From positions 1 through 10,048 of the forward strand of contig CALDHJ010000515.1 in NCBI GenBank assembly GCA_937941555.1: DNA of 10,048 bases, written 5' to 3'. Shown one piece after another: positions 1-5,542 of this stretch. This DNA is from an uncultured Granulosicoccaceae bacterium. Its GTDB lineage: Bacteria > Pseudomonadota > Gammaproteobacteria > CALCKW01. The notes beneath the pieces were generated by a model. It saw only the letters and a list, made by a program, of their open reading frames with translations, made no database searches and was not told where the DNA came from. The position numbers were made by a program, and so were the translations under genes. How positions within the stretch are numbered: position 1 is the first letter of the stretch; each line of letters opens with the position of its first letter.

Positions 1-569
1 TGGAAGTCGGTGTTGCTGAAGATTTCATCACTGGGGTAAAACCGGATCTCGGTGCCACTGCGTTCCGTGTCACCGACAACCTTCAGCGGGTAGTCGGGCA
101 CGCTGTCGGTGTATTCCTGTTTGTGGACTTTGCCCTCACGCCAGATTGTCATGGTGAGCTTGTGCGACAACGCGTTCACCACCGACACCCCGACACCGTG
201 CAGGCCACCCGACACTTTGTACGAACTGCTGTCGAATTTACCGCCGGCGTGCAACACCGTCATGATGACTTCTGCCGCCGATCGCCCCTCTTCAGGGTGG
301 ATATCGGTTGGAATGCCCCGCCCGTCATCGCTGACCGAGACCGAATTGTCGGCGTGAATAATGACCGTGACTTCGGAACAATGCCCTGCCAGGGCCTCGT
401 CGATGGCGTTGTCGACGACCTCAAAGACCATGTGGTGCAAACCGGAGCCGTCATCGGTGTCACCGATGTACATTCCAGGCCGTTTGCGGACGGCGTCCAA
501 CCCCTTCAAGACCTTGATATTGCTGGAATCGTAGGTATTCGGGTCGGATGGTTCAGTGGGGTCGCTCAT
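1..569 (-). CDS. gyrB: DNA gyrase subunit B, N-terminal part (gene runs off the window)
   Basis: GyrB is the ATPase subunit of DNA gyrase, which introduces negative supercoils ahead of replication forks. The ATG at 567-569 opens a frame that runs without a stop to base 1; about 189 of roughly 800 codons are visible, so the 3' end is cut by the window edge. After a short variable N-terminus the GHKL ATPase domain is near-identical in pattern to the gammaproteobacterial protein: [19 protein letters not shown] at residues 23-41, the catalytic E50 and Mg-binding N54 in [15 protein letters not shown]81 and R84 in DDGRGIP, and the ATP lid [16 protein letters not shown] weak GGA lies 7 bases before the start. 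It follows recF after 31 bases in the same direction, as in many gammaproteobacterial dnaA-dnaN-recF-gyrB clusters. Topoisomerase IV ParE is the only close alternative; the recF neighbour and the motif details favour GyrB. Confidence 0.97.
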   Translation of the reverse strand, partial: MSDPTEPSDPNTYDSSNIKVLKGLDAVRKRPGMYIGDTDDGSGLHHMVFEVVDNAIDEALAGHCSEVTVIIHADNSVSVSDDGRGIPTDIHPEEGRSAAEVIMTVLHAGGKFDSSSYKVSGGLHGVGVSVVNALSHKLTMTIWREGKVHKQEYTDSVPDYPLKVVGDTERSGTEIRFYPSDEIFSNTDF

Positions 570-600
570 GGCGGGTCCAGTGGGCACAGAGAGCCCCAAA

Positions 601-1677
601 TTATACCACCAATTCCACTTCACCCTGTTTCACGTGAAACACCCTAGCCTGCTGATCCGACAAGGATTTTTCCCGGTTCACTCCAGTGACAAAAAGCTGG
701 TGCCCCAACGCGGTCAGCCGTTCCAACACCGCCTTGAACCGAGCCGCGTCCAGTTCCGACGCCAGGTCGTCGCAGAGCAGGATCATGCGCCGATTCCCGT
801 GGTGATGGAAATCGTGTGCTTGCGCAAGTGTCAAGGCATACAACAGAGCTTTCTGCTGTCCCCGTGACAACACCTCCCGCGCTGGCTTGCCACCAACCAG
901 AAGCCGGAGATCGGCTCGGTGCGGACCCACCGATGTGACCCTGTACCGCAGACAGTCCGAACGGTGCTGTCTCAGTGCCTCGGACAGCGGGCCCTCGCCT
1001 CGCCACCCTCTCGCGTGCTGCGCCGTCACCGTTAACGATCCGCTGAATTCCGAGAGGTAATCCGGCAGCACATCCGCAATCCGCTGCACATAGCGTTCAC
1101 GGCATTCGGCGATGGCATCGCCATACGCGGCCAGTTGATCGTCCAACGCGTCGAGTAAAGCCGTGTCCGGCGTTGTCTTGAGCAACGCGTTACGTTGGTC
1201 CAGCAACCGCGTGTAGCGACGCCAGGGAAAGCGTTCACGGTGTTCCACGTGAAACACACCCCAATCGATAAACCGACGGCGCAGTACCGGACCACCCGAT
1301 ACCAGAGCATGACTGTCTGGTGCGACGGCTCTGAGCGGCATCTGCAACGCCAGATCGGCCACACGCTTGACCTCCTCGCCGTCAATGCGGACACGGGTCA
1401 CGCCGTTGCGGTGTTTCTCAATGCCCAGTCGGTGGATGGCACCGGTGCTGTCGCGCAATTCGCCGGTCACCCGGAGCAAGGGTTGATCCTGACGGATGAG
1501 ATTGCGCAGCGCCGTACTGCGAAAAGACTGACCGGTGGCCAGTACGTGCATGGCTTCTAGTACGGACGTCTTGCCAGCACCGTTGTCGCCGTAGAAGTAC
1601 GTCAGCGCTGAATCACACTCGAGCTGGGCGCTCGAAAGCACCCGCAAATCGTCAATGCCGAGAGACACCAACCGCAT
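601..1677 (-). CDS. recF: DNA replication and repair protein RecF
   Basis: RecF is an SMC-like ATPase that binds gapped DNA and, with RecO and RecR, helps load RecA at stalled forks. From the ATG at 1675-1677 the protein has 358 residues, the usual family size. Walker A is GDNGAGKT at residues 30-37 with K36, the ABC signature LSRGQQK lies at about 270-276, and Walker [13 protein letters not shown] at about 299-310. The frame can be extended six codons to a TTG at 1695, but the family N-terminus begins at [12 protein letters not shown], so I prefer the ATG; neither start has a clear Shine-Dalgarno sequence. It lies 36 bases after dnaN and 31 before gyrB, so co-transcription is likely. Oddity: two exact parS palindromes lie inside the gene and encode VFHVEH (residues 141-146) and VFHVK (346-350). 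Confidence 0.96.
   Translation of the reverse strand: MRLVSLGIDDLRVLSSAQLECDSALTYFYGDNGAGKTSVLEAMHVLATGQSFRSTALRNLIRQDQPLLRVTGELRDSTGAIHRLGIEKHRNGVTRVRIDGEEVKRVADLALQMPLRAVAPDSHALVSGGPVLRRRFIDWGVFHVEHRERFPWRRYTRLLDQRNALLKTTPDTALLDALDDQLAAYGDAIAECRERYVQRIADVLPDYLSEFSGSLTVTAQHARGWRGEGPLSEALRQHRSDCLRYRVTSVGPHRADLRLLVGGKPAREVLSRGQQKALLYALTLAQAHDFHHHGNRRMILLCDDLASELDAARFKAVLERLTALGHQLFVTGVNREKSLSDQQARVFHVKQGEVELVV
626..641. other. parS centromere-like site 1 (within 3' end of recF)
   Basis: TGTTTCACGTGAAACA is a perfect 16-bp palindrome and matches the bacterial ParB-binding consensus TGTTNCACGTGAAACA at every position. It lies in the last codons of recF. ParB loads at such sites and spreads, and with ParA and SMC/MukB-like complexes segregates newly copied origins. 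parS sites cluster near oriC in most bacteria with ParABS, and this one is about 2.2 kb from the proposed origin. parA and parB are not in the window, so binding is inferred from the motif alone. Confidence 0.9.
1241..1256. other. parS centromere-like site 2 (within recF)
   Basis: TGTTCCACGTGAAACA matches the ParB consensus TGTTNCACGTGAAACA at all defined positions; the only departure from a perfect palindrome is the degenerate fifth base. It is 615 bases from site 1 and sits in the middle of recF, where it encodes VFHVEH. Two full matches to a 15-fixed-base motif within one gene beside the origin are very unlikely by chance. Confidence 0.88.
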
Positions 1678-1713
1678 CGAGAGCGCGCTACACAATGCGG
1701 TTGGGGACCGTGA

Positions 1714-2814
1714 TCACAGCCGCATGGGCATGACAACGTAACGGTGGTTGTCATCTTCTGCTGCGGTCACGAGGCAACTGCTGTTGCCATCGCTGAGTTT
1801 GAACAATACCGATTCGCTGTCGATGGCCTGCAACACATCCAGCACGTAGCCCACGTTGAACCCGATCTCGATCACGTCACCGGAAAACCCGATGGCGATT
1901 TCATCCTCTGCCTCTTCCTGCTCCGGGTTGTGGGTCTGAACCGTCAGCCGATCTGCAGCGAATTGCAGCCTGACGCCTTTGTATTTTTCGTTGGCCAGGA
2001 TGGCCACGCGAGCCAGCGCTTGCCGCAGCGTTTCTCGGTCGATTGTTGCAATGCGCGGGTTGTCGGCAGGCATCACGCGTTGATAGTCCGGGAAGCGGCC
2101 GTCGATAAGCTTCGAGGTGTAACGCAAATCACCCAATGCAAATTGCACGTGGTTAGCCGTCATCGCGACCTGCACGTCACCGTCTTCGTCGGCCAGAAGC
2201 CGCAGCAACTCCTGCACACCTTTGCGTGGCACGATCGCTTGGTGCTGCGTGTCGATGTCGATGTCGATCGGGAATTCGCTGAGTGACAGACGATGACCGT
2301 CAGTCGTCACCGCACGCAGATTGCCCGGCGACAACTCGAGCAGCAGGCCATTGAGATAATACCGCACGTCTTGCAACGCCATGGAGAACGCAGTCTTTTG
2401 CAATGCGCTGCGCAACGCACGTTGCGGCAGTGAAAAAAGCACCGGTTCCTGCAGGGCATCGGTTCTTGGAAATTCGTTTGCAGCGAGAGTCGAAAGGTTG
2501 AAACGGCTGCGTCCAGCTTTCAGCGTCGCTTTGTTTCCACTCACGGACAGAGTGATTTCCGCGCCGTCCGGGAGGGTTTTGCAGATGTCCAACAACTTGC
2601 GCGCGGGCAGGGTGGTTTCACTGTCATCCCCCATGACCCCGTGCACGGCATCGCGCAGCTCGATTTCAAGGTCGGTGGCTGTCAGTGACAGAGTACCGTT
2701 CTGCAACGACACAAGCACGTGTCCGAGTACCGGCATGGTCTGGCGTTTCTCGATGGCGCCGATGACACGTTGCAGCGGACCGAGGAGATCTTCACGAGCG
2801 AGAGACAGTTTCAT
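1714..2814 (-). CDS. dnaN: DNA polymerase III beta subunit (sliding clamp)
   Basis: DnaN forms the ring-shaped dimer that tethers DNA polymerase III and repair factors to DNA. The 366-residue product equals the E. coli length. The N-terminus (MKLSLAREDLLGPLQRVIGAIEK) and the segment TMPVLGHVLVSLQNGTLSL are typical of domain 1, and the C-terminus ends in YVVMPMRL (359-366), the residues that line the pocket for clamp-binding peptides. The ATG at 2812-2814 has CAGG eight bases upstream, a usable Shine-Dalgarno sequence, which lies in the loop of an AT-only inverted repeat. dnaA ends 231 bases upstream rather than directly abutting, and the spacer looks like the origin; recF follows after 36 bases. 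No truncation or odd residues seen. Confidence 0.98.
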   Translation of the reverse strand: MKLSLAREDLLGPLQRVIGAIEKRQTMPVLGHVLVSLQNGTLSLTATDLEIELRDAVHGVMGDDSETTLPARKLLDICKTLPDGAEITLSVSGNKATLKAGRSRFNLSTLAANEFPRTDALQEPVLFSLPQRALRSALQKTAFSMALQDVRYYLNGLLLELSPGNLRAVTTDGHRLSLSEFPIDIDIDTQHQAIVPRKGVQELLRLLADEDGDVQVAMTANHVQFALGDLRYTSKLIDGRFPDYQRVMPADNPRIATIDRETLRQALARVAILANEKYKGVRLQFAADRLTVQTHNPEQEEAEDEIAIGFSGDVIEIGFNVGYVLDVLQAIDSESVLFKLSDGNSSCLVTAAEDDNHRYVVMPMRL

Positions 2815-2837
2815 TAAATATACCTGTATATATTTAA
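2814..2837. repeat. Inverted repeat around the dnaN ribosome binding site
   Basis: TTAAATATA and TATATTTAA form perfect 9-base arms separated by CCTGTA. On the dnaN mRNA strand the loop is TACAGG, which holds the presumed Shine-Dalgarno CAGG, and the downstream arm includes the first base of the dnaN ATG. All arm pairs are A-T, so an RNA hairpin would be weak; the element may instead be part of the easily melted DNA of the origin. Confidence 0.5.
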
Positions 2838-2842
2838 GAAAA

Positions 2843-2870
2843 TAGTAATAACAATAAGCCCGGTGGATAT
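2843..2870 (+). other. DnaA-trio-like element with GC patch and degenerate DnaA box
   Basis: The plus strand reads TAG-TAA-TAA-CAA-TAA (2843-2857), five consecutive triplets each with a central A, then GCCC (2858-2861), then GGTGGATAT (2862-2870), a reverse-oriented DnaA box with two mismatches. This order and strand match, as I recall it, the basal unwinding system described in Bacillus subtilis, where DnaA assembles from a box across a GC clamp onto trios and opens the duplex. The match is by pattern only. Confidence 0.5.
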
Positions 2871-2871
2871 G

Positions 2872-2893
2872 TTGAGAAGTCTATTATTCTCAA
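2872..2893. repeat. Inverted repeat TTGAGAA/TTCTCAA in the origin spacer
   Basis: TTGAGAA (2872-2878) and TTCTCAA (2887-2893) are perfect 7-base arms around an 8-base AT-rich centre. It directly follows the degenerate DnaA box at 2862-2870. It could be a protein-binding site or a weak hairpin in the transcript entering dnaN; there is no T-run that would make it a standard terminator. Confidence 0.4.
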
Positions 2894-2922
2894 TAATATC
2901 AATCACTTGGACTTCGCGGATG

Positions 2923-2931
2923 TGTGGATGA
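2923..2931 (-). promoter_or_regulatory. DnaA-box-like site, one mismatch
   Basis: TGTGGATGA on the plus strand is TCATCCACA on the minus strand, one mismatch from the DnaA consensus TTATCCACA. It flanks the AT-rich part of the candidate origin. Confidence 0.5.
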
Positions 2932-3014
2932 GCCACCGGCTTATCCTCTTGAAAGCCTGTTGACAAATCAGCCCTTATTCTACCGCACAGCTTGTTCAGA
3001 GCCGGCTGTCGGGG

Positions 3015-3023
3015 TTGTCCACA
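3015..3023 (+). promoter_or_regulatory. DnaA-box-like site, one mismatch
   Basis: TTGTCCACA differs from the consensus TTATCCACA at one position, a variant common in bacterial origins. It lies about 25 bases beyond the end of dnaA, at the GC-richer edge of the candidate origin. Confidence 0.55.
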
Positions 3024-3045
3024 GAGTTGATAACACGTCATGGCA

Positions 3046-4452
3046 TCAGCTCTCGATGGCCCGTCTGAGCGTCAGATAATCGTCGTTCAGGCGGGTATCC
3101 GATTCGCGCAGGCGGGTAATGGTCTTGCACGCGTGCATGACTGTGGTGTGGTCGCGACCACCGAAGGCGTCGCCGATTTCCGGCAGGCTGTGGGTTGTCA
3201 TTTCCTTGCTCAGTGCCATCGCGAGTTGTCGCGGTCGTGCGATTGACCGCGTCCGACGCTTGGACAACAGGTCCTTCATCGGGATTTTGTAGTATTCGGA
3301 CACTGTTTTCTGGATATTCGGCAGGGTGATGAGCTTGTCCTGCACGGAGATGAGGTCACGCAGGGCTTCGCGGGCGAAATCGACTGTGATGGCCTGGCCT
3401 GTGAACTGGCAGGTTGCGATGACACGTCGCAAGGCGCCTTCGAGTTCGCGGACATTGGATCGAACGCGTTTGGCGATGAAGAACGCCACATCCGATGGCA
3501 ACTCGACGCCGGTTTGTTCCGCCTTGCTGTGCAATATGGCAACCCTGGTTTCAAGCTCGGGTGGATCGATCGACACCGTGAGGCCCCATCCGAATCGGGA
3601 GCGCAAGCGTTCCTCGAGTCCGTCAACTTCTTTCGGGTAGCGGTCACAGGTGATGATGATCTGCTGTCGACTCTCCATCATGGAGTTGAAGTTGTGGAAA
3701 AATTCTTCCTGGGAGCGCTCCTTGCCCGCAAAGAACTGGATGTCGTCAATCAGCAGCGCATCAAGAGACCGGTAGAATTGCTTGAATTCGTCGATTGTAT
3801 TGCGCTGCAGAGACTTGATCATTTCGCGTACATAGCGCTCTGAGTGCACATAGGCAATGCGAGCGTCAGGCTTGTATTCGAGCAAGGCGTGGCCGACAGC
3901 CTGCATCAAGTGTGTTTTGCCAAGACCCACACCGCCATAGATGAACAGGGGGTTGTATCCGCAACCGGGGTTCTCGGCGATTTGCATCGCGGCTGCGCGG
4001 CCGAAATGATTGGACTTGCCCTCGACAAAGCTCTCGAAGTTGTAGTTCGGGTTGAGCTGCGAGCAGAAGGTGGTGTCGCGTACGCGCGCAGGCTGGGTTT
4101 GCGCGCCTGCCACACGGTGATTCGGGGCAGGCGAGACGTGCTGCTGTCGGATTGGATCAGTTGGCTCGGAATCGGAATCACCGGCAGTGGCCAGTTGCCG
4201 GCCAACCGGCGCGTGATTGCCCACAGCGAGCTCGACGATGGCGCCAGCACCAACAACAGACCGCGCAATGCCCTCGATCTGCGGCAAGTAGTGTTTGGTT
4301 ACCCAATCGAGTACGAAACGGTTTGGTGCCAATAGCGTCAGTGTATTGGCGGATGACTCGACCTGCAGTGGCTTGATCCAGGTATCGAGCTGTCGCGGCG
4401 TCAGTTCGGTTTCGAGCTGAGCCAGGCAGGCGCTCCAGAGGGAATCGGTCAA
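3046..4452 (-). CDS. dnaA: Chromosomal replication initiator DnaA
   Basis: DnaA is the AAA+ ATPase that binds DnaA boxes, melts oriC and recruits the DnaB helicase; it also acts as a transcription factor. From a TTG at 4450-4452 the protein has 468 residues, against 467 in E. coli. The frame is open up to a GTG at 4626, but residues before the TTG resemble no DnaA, while [16 protein letters not shown] right after it aligns with the family N-terminus, and GGAG sits six bases upstream. Domain I spans about 1-85, a variable linker follows, Walker A GGVGLGKT is at 173-180, Walker B LLIDDIQF at 233-240, the arginine-finger region [13 protein letters not shown] at 278-290, sensor 2 RELEGAL at 335-341, and the DNA-binding signature [15 protein letters not shown] at 431-445. 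A perfect DnaA box 208 bases upstream of the start suggests autoregulation. Confidence 0.97.
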   Translation of the reverse strand: MTDSLWSACLAQLETELTPRQLDTWIKPLQVESSANTLTLLAPNRFVLDWVTKHYLPQIEGIARSVVGAGAIVELAVGNHAPVGRQLATAGDSDSEPTDPIRQQHVSPAPNHRVAGAQTQPARVRDTTFCSQLNPNYNFESFVEGKSNHFGRAAAMQIAENPGCGYNPLFIYGGVGLGKTHLMQAVGHALLEYKPDARIAYVHSERYVREMIKSLQRNTIDEFKQFYRSLDALLIDDIQFFAGKERSQEEFFHNFNSMMESRQQIIITCDRYPKEVDGLEERLRSRFGWGLTVSIDPPELETRVAILHSKAEQTGVELPSDVAFFIAKRVRSNVRELEGALRRVIATCQFTGQAITVDFAREALRDLISVQDKLITLPNIQKTVSEYYKIPMKDLLSKRRTRSIARPRQLAMALSKEMTTHSLPEIGDAFGGRDHTTVMHACKTITRLRESDTRLNDDYLTLRRAIES

Positions 4453-4659
4453 AAGGGTCTCCAGCGTTGCGTCGTAGCGCAACAATCTCGGTGGCGCTTG
4501 GGCAAGACGTCGAGGCGTCTGATGTCCACCAAGGCAGTGTTGGTCGTGGCAGGTCCCACAGGCGGGCGATCCTCGCCAGTGGTGCAGCCGTCCGCAGGAG
4601 GCTGTTCGACAAGCGGTGAGGGCCACGTGCTGTTGCTAGTCTATCGCGCCTGATGGCAG

Positions 4660-4668
4660 TTATCCACA
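4660..4668 (+). promoter_or_regulatory. Perfect consensus DnaA box
   Basis: TTATCCACA, identical to the high-affinity E. coli consensus, lies between the dnaA and rpmH genes, about 33 bases upstream of the rpmH -35 element. Likely roles are autoregulation of dnaA and contribution to origin function. Confidence 0.75.
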
Positions 4669-4700
4669 GGCGATTCGTCGTCAGGCCAAGTGAAATAATT

Positions 4701-4729
4701 TTGACTGGTGGCGCTGGTCGTAATATTCT
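4701..4729 (+). promoter_or_regulatory. Sigma70-type promoter of rpmH-rnpA
   Basis: TTGACT (4701-4706), a 17-base spacer, and TATTCT (4724-4729) form a near-consensus sigma70 promoter. An AT-rich stretch just upstream (4691-4700) may act as an UP element. Initiation would be expected around 4736, leaving a leader of roughly 35 bases before the rpmH ATG. Confidence 0.75.
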
Positions 4730-4772
4730 TATCGGCTTTGCTTTTGCCAGAGCTCGAACAGAGGATCAGGCC

Positions 4773-4910
4773 ATGAAACGTACATTCCAACCCAATACCT
4801 TGCGCCGCAAGCGCACGCACGGATTCCGCGCCCGTATGGCGACCCGTGGTGGCCGCGCCGTGATCCGTGCCCGCCGCGCGAAAGGTCGCAAGCGCCTCGC
4901 GCCGTCCTGA
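4773..4910 (+). CDS. rpmH: 50S ribosomal protein L34
   Basis: L34 is a small, very basic protein of the large ribosomal subunit. The 45-residue product begins [18 protein letters not shown] and continues [12 protein letters not shown], which matches the L34 family over its whole length (E. coli has 46 residues). The ATG at 4773 is preceded by GAGG with eight bases spacing; the frame stays open upstream to an ATG at 4653, but that extension crosses the promoter and DnaA box and is not part of L34. rpmH lies first in the plus-strand operon, divergent from dnaA, and is followed at once by rnpA. Confidence 0.98.
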   Translation: MKRTFQPNTLRRKRTHGFRARMATRGGRAVIRARRAKGRKRLAPS

Positions 4911-4929
4911 GCCTTTGACACAGGCCGCT

Positions 4930-5304
4930 TTGCACGGATCGGCTGCGATCCGATGCTTCGGTCGTGACAGACGCCTGCTCAAGCCGGCCGAGTTCCAACG
5001 CGTACTCAAGAAAGGTGCGCGCGCCGGTGGAGCGTATTTTCGCGTCATTGCTGTGCGCGGCGAGCACCCTCAAGGCCGCCTGGGTCTTGCGATAGCCAAG
5101 CGTTCACTCAAACGTGCAGTCGACCGGAATCTCGCCAAGCGGGTCATCCGCGAGAGCTTCCGACACCAGGACGCCGCCGTGCTCGGCGGGCTGGACGTTG
5201 TCGTCATGGCGAACCCGGGGGTGCGCAGCGCATCACTCGCTGCGCTTCGTGACGATATCGACCGGCAACTGAATCGGATTCGCCTAAAATGCGACGCGTC
5301 CTGA
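4930..5304 (+). CDS. rnpA: Ribonuclease P protein component
   Basis: RnpA binds the catalytic RNA of RNase P and aids removal of 5' leaders from pre-tRNAs. The product is basic, with RRLLKPAEFQRVLKKG near the N-terminus, RLGLAIAKRSLKRAVDRN and the RNR-type motif DRNLAKRVIRESFR, the RNA-binding core of the family. The start is uncertain: the frame has no ATG. A GTG at 4867 lies inside rpmH, a TTG at 4915 has no ribosome binding site, and a TTG at 4930 has CAGG five bases upstream and gives 124 residues, closest to the E. coli 119; I chose the last. The gene follows rpmH by 19 bases on this reading and overlaps yidD by 16 bases, so translational coupling is likely. Confidence 0.95.
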   Translation: MHGSAAIRCFGRDRRLLKPAEFQRVLKKGARAGGAYFRVIAVRGEHPQGRLGLAIAKRSLKRAVDRNLAKRVIRESFRHQDAAVLGGLDVVVMANPGVRSASLAALRDDIDRQLNRIRLKCDAS

Positions 5305-5537
5305 TCCTGCCGATCCGTTTCTATCAACTCTGCATCAGTCCGTACTTTCCTGCCAGTTGTCGGTATCATCCCACCTGTTCGGCGTATGCGATTGAAGCGC
5401 TCAGTCGACATGGCGCACTTCGCGGTACCCGGCTCGCGGTCTGGCGGATTGTGCGCTGCAATCCCTGGAGTTTGGGGGGGTGTGACCCCGTCCCCCCGGC
5501 CACAGAGCCCCCCGCTAACACTCAGCAGTCTCAATAA
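5289..5537 (+). CDS. yidD: Membrane protein insertion efficiency factor YidD
   Basis: YidD is a small membrane-associated protein that assists YidC-dependent insertion of inner-membrane proteins. The 82-residue product carries the full family signature: ISPYFPASCRYHPTCSAYA at residues 16-34 with C24 and C30, the amphipathic N-terminal helix MRRVLILPIRFYQLC, and RIVRCNPWSLGGCDPVP at 53-69 with C57 and C65. The last dozen residues are a poorly conserved tail. It overlaps rnpA by 16 bases and ends five bases before yidC, a conserved gene order. Near its end it has a run of seven G and, 11 bases on, six C (5474-5497), which could form a strong hairpin just before yidC. Confidence 0.96.
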   Translation: MRRVLILPIRFYQLCISPYFPASCRYHPTCSAYAIEALSRHGALRGTRLAVWRIVRCNPWSLGGCDPVPPATEPPANTQQSQ

Positions 5538-5542
5538 CCCGT

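Larger units (their letters stand above)
2815..3045. other. oriC: Candidate chromosomal replication origin (oriC), dnaA-dnaN spacer
   Basis: This 231-base spacer holds no convincing gene. Its dnaN-proximal part (about 2815-2912) is strongly AT-rich in an otherwise GC-rich window, as expected of a DNA unwinding element. DnaA-box-like 9-mers (consensus TTATCCACA) are: GGTGGATAT at 2862-2870 (reverse, two mismatches), TGTGGATGA at 2923-2931 (reverse, one), TTATCCTCT at 2941-2949 (two), TGTTGACAA at 2958-2966 (reverse, two), TTGTCCACA at 3015-3023 (one) and AGTTGATAA at 3025-3033 (reverse, two). A DnaA-trio-like row is listed separately. No GATC occurs here. Origins between dnaA and dnaN are known in many bacteria and reported for pseudomonads; the dnaA-rpmH spacer is the alternative or a second origin part. 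Confidence 0.68.
4453..4772. promoter_or_regulatory. Divergent dnaA-rpmH control region (possible second origin part)
   Basis: This 320-base region separates two divergent transcripts. It contains a perfect DnaA box (4660-4668), a good rpmH promoter (4701-4729), and the GAGG ribosome binding site of rpmH (4761-4764). The dnaA promoter must lie on its minus strand, but I see no strong -35/-10 pair there. The stretch nearest dnaA (about 4453-4640) is GC-rich and shows no gene I recognise, although the dnaA frame stays open to 4626. In Pseudomonas the equivalent spacer has been reported to support autonomous replication; with only one full box and little AT-rich DNA here, that role looks weaker than for the dnaA-dnaN spacer. 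Confidence 0.6.

Noticed and set aside
2814..3041. Minus-strand open frame of 75 codons between dnaA and dnaN, whose stop overlaps the dnaN start as TAATG.
   Set aside because: It spans the AT-rich origin candidate, resembles no family, and its composition simply follows the DNA under it. Possible but unsupported.
4453..4626. N-terminal extension of DnaA to a GTG at 4626.
   Set aside because: The DnaA family begins at the SLWSACL segment right after the TTG at 4452, which has a good ribosome binding site; the extension resembles no DnaA.
4625..4632. CACGTG core at about 4624-4629 as a possible third parS.
   Set aside because: Flanks (GGC-CACGTG-CTG) do not match the TGTTNC...GAAACA arms; only the two sites in recF fit.
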